13,997 nucleotides of DNA from Gemmatimonadota bacterium (GTDB lineage: Bacteria; JBHIER01; G020348925): assembly GCA_020348925.1 (NCBI GenBank), contig CP070758.1, forward strand, positions 874,279 to 888,275. Direction: 5' to 3'. Positions 1-6,047 of the stretch are shown here, piece by piece. The notes under the pieces were generated by a model. It was not told the DNA's origin. It saw only the letters and a program-made list of their open reading frames with translations, and ran no database searches. Position 1 is the stretch's first letter, and each line of letters begins with the position of its first letter. The position numbers and the translations under genes were made by a program.

Positions 1-3000
1 AAATTTCAAACTCAGTGGGTGTCTCCAGATGATTTTTCAAGTAAAAATGGATCTCCTCCGAAACTCCGGAATCGCCTCTGACTGTCCAGAAATTTTGGCA
101 GGCCACGTTGTTGTCATCCTCCGGCCAGCCCGTGGTGATGGAATCGTCGTCGGATTCCACTGTCACAAGATAGCTCCAATGCGGTTGTCCGAAGGTGTTC
201 ATCCCAGGCGGCGCGAACGGAAGCGGCCCGACGAGGACGGAATCGCCCGGCACAAGCACGTCCACGGTTTCGGAACCGATGTGTTGAAGGAAATCGTCCG
301 GAACATGGGCCACCGCGCACGGCGTCTGGTAGTAAAAATTTACGAGTACATTTGTGGCAACAGCTTCACCAATATTCTTAATTGATGCTCGTAACTCACC
401 AGCCCCCAATATAATGTGTGATCCCATCCAGTAGCGTACCGGCCGCGGCCAGTGGCAAATTTCGGGGTCAGGGGTACCCATGGAAAAGGCGATCGAGTAT
501 TGGCCGAAGCGGACCCGGTTGTGGCACTGAGAATAGGCGATCCGAAAATAGCCGCTCTCCCCCCAGGTAGTGTTCCAGCTGTTCTTGGCAATGAAGCACT
601 TTTTATTGTCGTCGTACCCGACAAGGGCGATGGCGTGGTTGCCCACCCAGGGTCCGAGAGTGTGACGGTAGATCCCGCTCTTGTAAAAGTAGAAATCAAA
701 AAATACCCGCATGGTGGTGAAGAGGGGCCCCTTGAGCAGGGCCGACTTCAGAGCCGTGACGCTTACGGGCACTTGTTGGGCCTGGTAGCTCCAGCCGCGG
801 ACCCTCTTGACCCTGCTGCCCCAGTCGGTGCACCGGTTGTTGCAGGGTGTGTCGCAGGCGCAGTACCTGAAACAGGGTTCGTCCGGAGTGCCGGTCGTCT
901 TCAGAAAGTCCGCCGTCTCGTCCGGATAGCCGCCGTCGCAGCCGTAGTTCGAATCGCTGCAGGAGACCATGAACTGTTCCGAGAGATCGAGCACACCTGA
1001 CGTTGAACCCGAGATTTTGAGCATCGACTCCAGCGCGGCCACCCCGGCAAAGGCCCAACAACTCCCGCACTGGCCCTGATCTTTGATGGGGCTGACGTAG
1101 TTCGTCCCTCTCACATTGCGCCAGTCCCAGGTGGTGGGCAGGTCCTCCGTCCACTGCGGCTTGAATTGTCCTCCTTCATCCTCGGGCGGAAAGAGCAGGC
1201 CGCACAGCTCGCACTTCTGGGAGGAGGATAGGTTTGCCGTGGGGTTGGTCCCGGCTGTCCAGCTGTCCGTCCAGCCGGAGTCGGAGATGGCCGACTGAAT
1301 CTCCGAGAGGCCGGGCTCGTCAAGGTGAAACCGGAAGGCGACACCACCGGTCGTCCGCTCGGACCCACCCCCATAAGAAATGTGTTCCCTGACGTGGAGC
1401 ACTCCCCCTAAGGTGCATCTCCCCCCGAGCGTGACGGTGACCCTCACCGGAGCACTCGCGTGAGGATCAAGAGGAATCGATGTCCCCTCAGGTGGGTCCA
1501 TGGTCACCTCCCACTCTTCGGGCAGTTGGGAGCGATCGACGATCAGTACGGCCTCAGCAGGGGTGTCCTCCGGGTTCTTCGCCAAAAAGTGGAGGGTCGG
1601 TGCCGGGTCGCTCTCCACAGATACATCCCAATGGCTCTTGCCGGCGACATTATTATCGTCCTCAGGCCAACCGTTGTCGACAGGATCTTCAGGACTTTCA
1701 ACGGCGGCCACAATCGTCCAGTACGGCTGCCCGAAACCGTTCGAGTAAGGCGGTGTCCAGGCGACGGGTCCGATCTCGACCGAATCGCCGGGGGCCAGGG
1801 TCGGAACAGGAGCCGAGCCGATGAACCGGAGGTCCGGGTCGAAGAAATATTGAGAGGCAGTCGGATCGGTGTAATAGAAATTGACCACCGCACTCTCGGT
1901 CGGCACTGTGCCCCTGTTGTTCACCTGACAATAGAGACCGTCCTCACCCTGCCAAATATGGTCGCCAATCCACCATTCATCGTAACGCGGCCAGTGACAG
2001 ATACTTGGGTCGACGATCAAGAGTGGCGAAAAACGGACCGAGACCGTGGCCATCCAATGGCCCCAGGGAATGACCACGTGTTTCTCCGTGCCGGGCCAGT
2101 TGTCGTGCACGATGGCCCAGTTCGTAAGGGGCAGAGGACCGCCATCGTCGGGGTCGTAGTTTCTGCAATAACCGACACCAGTGACGGCGTGGCCAACATC
2201 CTGGAGAGGATCCCACGTCTCCTCAGGATCGGTTGATCCGCCGGTTGAATCGCCCCACTCATAGAAATGAAGCGTATCGCCCAAGACGGAGTCGTACACG
2301 GCGATGCCGCTGTATATCGGGTTCCAGAAATTAAAACAGGCAATGACAGGATAACCGGAATCGATCTCCGCAGCATAGTAGCACCAGCCGAAGACGACCT
2401 CAGTGCTGTCGTCACACTCCCACTCGGTTTTATTGGAGTTTGGAGCGAAGGGGACAGGGTAGGTGTCGAAGATCGATCCACCCCATTCGGCGAAGTCCAC
2501 AAGGCCGGATCCGATATCCGGTGTCATCGTTCCGGAAATGCCGCTGTTGGACCGGGCCGGGCTGCCGGTATTGTTTGTGTCCATGAACCACCCTAATGAA
2601 TCGGAGGCCACATTCCGAGCCCAGTTGTTCTGCAGCCCGGGTACCGAGCCCCGGACATTGGCCCAGTAATCGACGATATTGACGGCCGCCGTCGGAGCAC
2701 ACCAGTTGCTCCTGCCGGAGGCTGGCGGCTGATGTTCATCAGGGACATTCGGTATGAGCTTACACACGGCCGCCGATGCTGTCGGATGAACCGAGACGAC
2801 GGTGTTCCAGTTGGGCCGGGGAATAGCAAGGTTTGTGCCTGTTGTGCTCCGGTTGTCGATGGCTGTGGGATCATAATTGTCACGCATCTGCTGATCGGAG
2901 CCCGGTGTATTCTGGGACACTATACCGCGGCTATACTGGCTTGAAGTCTCCCAGCGGCTGTTTCCCTGCAAATTTGAATGGGATAGGGACAGATGTTGGA

Positions 3001-3073
3001 GACCAAGAGCAAGTATGATGAAGATAGAGACATTGGTAATGATTGAGAAAATTCTGTCCTTCTTCACATCCAT
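1..3073 (-). CDS. Secreted protein with two cysteine peptidase domains, each followed by a CARDB-like module (C-terminus cut by window edge)
   Basis: The minus strand reads without a stop from 3073 to base 1, giving 1024 complete codons, so the 3' end lies outside the window. Domains seen: a Sec-type signal peptide (about residues 1-32, hydrophobic core IFIILALGL). A first C39/papain-like peptidase domain (about 100-345) with NWCAPTAA (Cys125), GHAVTGVGY (His295) and WAIVHDNW (Asp324 or Asn325). A CARDB-like beta module (358-482). A further beta-rich stretch (about 485-560). A propeptide-like segment (593-650, AISDSGWTDSW and LCGLLFPPED). A second, clear C1A papain domain (about 655-855) with QGQCGSCWAF (Gln666, Cys672), GNHAIALVGYDD (His813) and AKNSWNTTWG (Asn831). 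Then a second CARDB-like module (872-996). Both heads appear catalytically intact. It probably acts outside the cell in protein breakdown or maturation of surface proteins; the substrate is unknown. The start is ATG 3073, or GTG 3067, which sits 8 nt after GGAGG and is better spaced. A sorting domain beyond the left edge is expected but not seen. Confidence 0.9.
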   Translation of the reverse strand, partial: MDVKKDRIFSIITNVSIFIILALGLQHLSLSHSNLQGNSRWETSSQYSRGIVSQNTPGSDQQMRDNYDPTAIDNRSTTGTNLAIPRPNWNTVVSVHPTASAAVCKLIPNVPDEHQPPASGRSNWCAPTAAVNIVDYWANVRGSVPGLQNNWARNVASDSLGWFMDTNNTGSPARSNSGISGTMTPDIGSGLVDFAEWGGSIFDTYPVPFAPNSNKTEWECDDSTEVVFGWCYYAAEIDSGYPVIACFNFWNPIYSGIAVYDSVLGDTLHFYEWGDSTGGSTDPEETWDPLQDVGHAVTGVGYCRNYDPDDGGPLPLTNWAIVHDNWPGTEKHVVIPWGHWMATVSVRFSPLLIVDPSICHWPRYDEWWIGDHIWQGEDGLYCQVNNRGTVPTESAVVNFYYTDPTASQYFFDPDLRFIGSAPVPTLAPGDSVEIGPVAWTPPYSNGFGQPYWTIVAAVESPEDPVDNGWPEDDNNVAGKSHWDVSVESDPAPTLHFLAKNPEDTPAEAVLIVDRSQLPEEWEVTMDPPEGTSIPLDPHASAPVRVTVTLGGRCTLGGVLHVREHISYGGGSERTTGGVAFRFHLDEPGLSEIQSAISDSGWTDSWTAGTNPTANLSSSQKCELCGLLFPPEDEGGQFKPQWTEDLPTTWDWRNVRGTNYVSPIKDQGQCGSCWAFAGVAALESMLKISGSTSGVLDLSEQFMVSCSDSNYGCDGGYPDETADFLKTTGTPDEPCFRYCACDTPCNNRCTDWGSRVKRVRGWSYQAQQVPVSVTALKSALLKGPLFTTMRVFFDFYFYKSGIYRHTLGPWVGNHAIALVGYDDNKKCFIAKNSWNTTWGESGYFRIAYSQCHNRVRFGQYSIAFSMGTPDPEICHWPRPVRYWMGSHIILGAGELRASIKNIGEAVATNVLVNFYYQTPCAVAHVPDDFLQHIGSETVDVLVPGDSVLVGPLPFAPPGMNTFGQPHWSYLVTVESDDDSITTGWPEDDNNVACQNFWTVRGDSGVSEEIHFYLKNHLETPTEFEI
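86..460 (-). repeat. CARDB-like module, copy 2 (within the two-headed peptidase)
   Basis: Protein-level repeat covering residues 872-996, running from ICHWPR to GWPEDDNNVACQNFW, with VLVNFYYQTP and LVPGDSVLVGPLPF between. It follows the papain C1A domain and lies 514 residues after copy 1. Matched landmarks at identical spacing point to internal duplication or shared origin. Similarity continues past it (IHFYLKNHLETP against LHFLAKNPEDTP), so the next beta stretch of copy 1 probably also recurs beyond the left edge. Confidence 0.7.
1628..2002 (-). repeat. CARDB-like module, copy 1 (within the two-headed peptidase)
   Basis: Protein-level repeat covering residues 358-482, running from ICHWPR to GWPEDDNNVAGKSHW, with VVNFYYTDP and LAPGDSVEIGP between. 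It directly follows the first peptidase domain. The landmarks ICHWPR and GWPEDDNNVA are 110 residues apart, exactly as in copy 2. CARDB-type domains are beta-sandwich adhesion or spacer modules common in secreted bacterial proteins; that assignment is from sequence pattern only. Confidence 0.7.
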
Positions 3074-3080
3074 CACCTCC
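3065..3080 (-). promoter_or_regulatory. Ribosome binding site that bears on the start of the two-headed peptidase
   Basis: AGGGAGG lies just upstream. An ATG at 3073 is only 2 nt from GGAGG, while an in-frame GTG at 3067 is 8 nt away and begins a typical signal peptide (V/M-KKDRIF). The two starts differ by only two residues. The GTG fits usual spacing better, but both are kept open. Confidence 0.5.
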
Positions 3081-3161
3081 CTTATGGTTTATGAAGAAGA
3101 GAAAATTTCGACCTCGGAACTGGATGATGCAATGAAGACGTGGAGGAATTTGTACGGTCAC

Positions 3162-3190
3162 AATATATACAGGTTCCGGTCGAACTGCAA
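3162..3190 (-). promoter_or_regulatory. Possible sigma70-like promoter for the two-headed peptidase
   Basis: TTGCAG (3190-3185) and TATATT (3167-3162) are separated by 17 nt, about 90 nt upstream of the start codon. The -10 box matches the consensus at 5 of 6 positions but the -35 box at only 3 of 6. The surrounding gap (3074-3273) holds no gene and no convincing terminator for the DUF72 gene; only a short GTTTC/GAAAC hairpin is present. Promoter rules in this lineage may differ from E. coli. Confidence 0.3.
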
Positions 3191-3273
3191 GTGTTTCGTT
3201 GGAAACGGAAATGACTGAGCGTGTCGTCTAAAAAAATGTGATACAGTTGTCGCAGCACCTTCTGTTTCAGGAT

Positions 3274-4191
3274 TTAGAAGAGCTCTGCATGCCCGTAACC
3301 GGTTGGTTCGGCGATCCCCTCGAGTTGCGGGAAATGAGGAAGCATCGTCTCGGGGATTTTCATTTTTTTCTCGCCGAGCTTCGCCCTGAGCTGAAAGGCG
3401 TTGCAGACGGCCTGGCCTCTGGGATGATTGTTTTGCATGACGTACGTCTCCTGGGCATCCGCGGCGATTGTTCGGATTTTATCGACCCACTCTTCGAGCT
3501 CCTGTTCCGTGTAGAGGTAATCGTAGCGAGCAAACTTGTCCGCTTCAGTCAGATCCTTCACCTCTTTCTTGGGGAACCAGGCGTCGTAGTTGCGGCCGTG
3601 CATCCTGATATATCCTATCTTTCCGGTCTGGACGGTCTTCGGCTCGATGGATTTTCCGATGACGGGCTGATCGATGGCGGCGAAGCCGACCCCGTGGTTG
3701 TCCAGGAATTCGTAGACAGCGGGTGTATCCCAGCTTGCATGTCGCACTTCGACGACCAGGGGATATTGCTTAAAGGTCATGATGATGTTGACGAGCCATT
3801 CTTTTCCGGCTTCGTCGTTCTTGAAACTCCAGGGGAACTGACACAGAACGGCACCCAACTTGCCCGCTGCTGCAAGAGGGTCGATGCCCTCAGTGAATTG
3901 GTCCACCTCGGCGGAACCGAATCGCCTTCTGTCATGGGTGAACCGTTGCCACAGTTTTGCCGTAAATTTAAATCTGGGGTTGCGGGTCACCTTCTTCACC
4001 CAGGCGTAGGCCATGTGTTTGGATGGTGGCCTGTAGAAGGAAGAGTTGATTTCAACCGTATCAAAAAAGGTCGCCAGAAAATCGAGCTCCTTGAATTCTT
4101 TTCCGGCCCCTTTGGGATAGAAGACGCCATTCCAGTCCTTGTAATGCCACCCCGCCGTCCCGATGCGTATGTTCTCAACCTGACCTTGCAT
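3274..4191 (-). CDS. DUF72 (YecE-like) TIM-barrel family protein
   Basis: The 305-residue protein carries the marks of the DUF72 family: RIGTAGWHYKDWNGVFYP (9-26), VEINSSFYRPP (46-56), VVEVRHASW (146-154) and YIRMHGRNYDAW (194-205). Family members are cytosolic TIM-barrel proteins of about 240-300 residues whose biochemical role is not established, and no signal peptide is seen here. The start at 4191 has AAGGA 6 nt upstream and falls inside the last codons of the metallo-beta-lactamase-fold gene (17-bp overlap), so the two are very likely cotranscribed and perhaps translationally coupled. The coupling suggests a shared cellular task, but nothing in the sequence says which. Family assignment is firm; function is open. 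Confidence 0.9.
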   Translation of the reverse strand: MQGQVENIRIGTAGWHYKDWNGVFYPKGAGKEFKELDFLATFFDTVEINSSFYRPPSKHMAYAWVKKVTRNPRFKFTAKLWQRFTHDRRRFGSAEVDQFTEGIDPLAAAGKLGAVLCQFPWSFKNDEAGKEWLVNIIMTFKQYPLVVEVRHASWDTPAVYEFLDNHGVGFAAIDQPVIGKSIEPKTVQTGKIGYIRMHGRNYDAWFPKKEVKDLTEADKFARYDYLYTEQELEEWVDKIRTIAADAQETYVMQNNHPRGQAVCNAFQLRAKLGEKKMKIPETMLPHFPQLEGIAEPTGYGHAELF

Positions 4192-5035
4192 GGAGTTCCT
4201 TTCTCCGTGCTTCGAGCAAATCGGTTTTCAAACCTCCAAACTCGGCTGCAGTCGAGAGTATGACCCCTCGCTCTTTGGCCGCGTCGAAGACAGGAGCGAT
4301 CCTGTCCTGCCACTCGAGCTCCCTGAGGAGATGATGCTCCAACATCAATTTGTGCACGCGTGTTCGTTCGATGATCGTGATCAAATTTTTCATGCAGTCG
4401 TCCAAGTAACGTGTGTCATATTTTGAGCCAACCATATAGGAGACTGGGCCATCACACAAGAGGATCTCAGGATCTTGCTTCAGGATGAATTCGAGCTGTT
4501 CGGGGCGAATCGGACCTGTCACATCCGACGTGTGCAGAAAGGTTGTTTCGTTTCGAATTGAGACCTCAACGACGTAACCTGATCTGTCATTTATTCCGTG
4601 GCACACCGCCCTTGAAAATGTGATCCTAACATCGCCGAACGTGAAGTGCCTGCCATCTACATAATGAATCTCTCTGGAGATATTTTCAATACGGGAGAGG
4701 AGCGCTTTTGCCCTCTTTTTCTGGTTGAAATTGATCTGTTTCTCAGGATGTTTCAGCAAGACGTGTTTGTCTCTGAAAAGTTCGAATTCATCCTCGTGAA
4801 AATGGTCGTGATGATAATGTGTGACAATGAGGATCCGGGCTTTTTGGGCATACGCTCGAATTCTGTTCCAGTGCTGGGCTTTTCGCTCGATCTCAAGCCT
4901 ATGGGGTGGCAGGCGAAACCTCACAGGGGCGAGATCGACACCGGGATCGATCAGAATTCCGAGATCACCGGTGGAGACATATGCGGCCATCCCTCTCGTA
5001 CCGAGACTCTCACATGCCAGTGGGACGATATTCAC
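4175..5035 (-). CDS. UPF0282-type metallo-beta-lactamase-fold hydrolase
   Basis: The protein of 286 residues begins VNIVPLACESLGTRGMAAYV, the conserved opening of the archaeal UPF0282 family, followed by ILIDPGVDLAP (27-37). Metal-binding motif THYHHDH (72-78, giving His73, His75, Asp77, His78) is intact, and candidate further ligands are His146 (AVCHG), Asp171 (HTSD) and His234/His235 (LEHH). Other family-like stretches are LKHPEKQINFNQKKRAK and the C-terminal EFGGLKTDLLEARRKEL. It is probably a cytosolic metal-dependent hydrolase of unknown substrate. The GTG start at 5035 is chosen because the family begins here, GGAG lies just upstream, and the frame upstream (to an ATG at 5164) would run through a promoter-like site and a perfect terminator hairpin. 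It is the first gene of an operon with the DUF72 gene. Resemblance to mainly archaeal proteins, recalled rather than searched, hints at transfer. Confidence 0.85.
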   Translation of the reverse strand: MNIVPLACESLGTRGMAAYVSTGDLGILIDPGVDLAPVRFRLPPHRLEIERKAQHWNRIRAYAQKARILIVTHYHHDHFHEDEFELFRDKHVLLKHPEKQINFNQKKRAKALLSRIENISREIHYVDGRHFTFGDVRITFSRAVCHGINDRSGYVVEVSIRNETTFLHTSDVTGPIRPEQLEFILKQDPEILLCDGPVSYMVGSKYDTRYLDDCMKNLITIIERTRVHKLMLEHHLLRELEWQDRIAPVFDAAKERGVILSTAAEFGGLKTDLLEARRKELHARSG

Positions 5036-5080
5036 GTTCTCTCTCCATTCATATTTCACACAGGCTTCGCATGTTACATA

Positions 5081-5109
5081 AAGATAAATTTTCTGGATGC
5101 TCCTTTCAA
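5081..5109 (-). promoter_or_regulatory. Probable promoter of the UPF0282-DUF72 operon
   Basis: TTGAAA (5109-5104) and TATCTT (5086-5081) are 17 nt apart, matching the sigma70 consensus at 5 of 6 and 4 of 6 positions. The site lies directly after the terminator of the preceding gene and about 45-75 nt before the GTG start at 5035. Its position makes sense of the operon layout; activity is inferred. Confidence 0.45.
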
Positions 5110-5118
5110 CAGGGAACC

Positions 5119-5155
5119 ACAAAAAAGCCATCCTATCAAATACAGGATGGCTTTT
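5119..5155 (-). terminator. Intrinsic terminator after the SBBP/VCBS propeller protein gene
   Basis: A perfect 12-bp inverted repeat, AAAAGCCATCCT and AGGATGGCTTTT, encloses a 9-nt loop (stem arms 5144-5155 and 5123-5134). On the minus strand the second arm runs into a tract of six T. It starts 20 nt beyond the stop codon at 5175. The symmetric A tract could also allow some termination from the plus strand, but no plus-strand gene faces it. Confidence 0.9.
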
Positions 5156-5174
5156 CAGGATCAAACGCTCGCGC

Positions 5175-6047
5175 TCACTTCAGCAGCAGCATCTTCTTTG
5201 TATCTGTAAAATGTTTCACCGTCAACCTGTAATAATAGATGCCGCTGGCCATATCTGAGGCATCCCAGGTCACCCTGTAGGAGCCCGCTTCCTTCACTTC
5301 ATCGACCAATGTGTCCACCTCCTGGCCAATCAGATTATAAATTTTCAGGGTGGTATGGACAGGGGATCTGCCGTCGGCTACCTGATACCTGATATCTGTG
5401 GTCGGATTGAAAGGATTGGGATAGTTCTGGGAAAGGGAGTACTCGGACGGAATGTGGATCTGTCTTAGAAGTGACATGAATTTTTCATAATCCTCCCTCG
5501 AAAGGAGGGATTGAAGCGACGTGCAGAAGGTCATCACGTCCGGCGACAGGGCTGGTCTGCAGCCGTTGTCCGGGCACTCGGGCAAAATACCCAGGATGAC
5601 GTTGACGATGGACAGGGCATCCAGAACATCGACATCTCCATCGCCGTTGCAGTCGGCGCGTCCGAGCGGCTCTCCGATCAATGGGACGGTGCCCAGAATG
5701 TGATTCACGGCGGCCAGGACATCCAGCACGTCCACCCCTCCCAGACAGTCGATATTGCCCCGTTCGACCGCTGTTTGATCCGGATTAAAAAAGTTGGGAC
5801 AGTTGTCCTCGGAGCACGTGTTGGCGTCATATCCAGGATTCCCAAAACCATCATCATCTGTGTCCGTACACGCGTCACAAACGTCTCCGGTGCTGTCGCC
5901 GTCCGTATCCGATTGATCGGGATTGGCATCTCCCGGACAATTGTCGCAGACATCGCCGACGCCGTCGGCATCAACATCCTCCTGTCCGGGATTGGAATCA
6001 TCCGGGCAGTTGTCGTTGATGTCGGCTACGCCATCTCCGTCCAGATC
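5175..6047 (-). repeat. Shared C-terminal cassette (TSP3, dockerin-like, linker, sorting domain), copy in the 1482-residue protein
   Basis: Residues 1193-1482 (290 residues) correspond module by module to residues 902-1191 (also 290) of the neighbouring protein, with only small compensating indels: two extra residues after the dockerin and two fewer near the C-terminus. Shared landmarks are NPGQEDVD, GDVCDACTDTD, GNIDC.GGVDVLDVLA, LGRADCNGDG, CTSLQ.LLS and SQNYPNPFNPTTDIRYQ. The N-terminal parts of the two proteins are unrelated. Confidence 0.85.

Noticed and set aside
340-2883. Several short minus-strand and plus-strand open frames across the left 3 kb, which could look like a decayed or frameshifted gene cluster.
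   Set aside because: A single minus-strand frame is open over the whole 1-3073 stretch and carries a signal peptide and two intact peptidase motif sets. The short frames are its shadows.
3195-3216. A GTTTC-CAAC-GAAAC hairpin after the DUF72 gene as its terminator.
   Set aside because: The stem has only five pairs and no T tract follows on the minus strand.
3238-4263. A 341-codon plus-strand open frame opposite the DUF72 gene.
   Set aside because: The protein shows no family features. The minus strand holds an unmistakable DUF72 protein, and the plus frame is its mirror.
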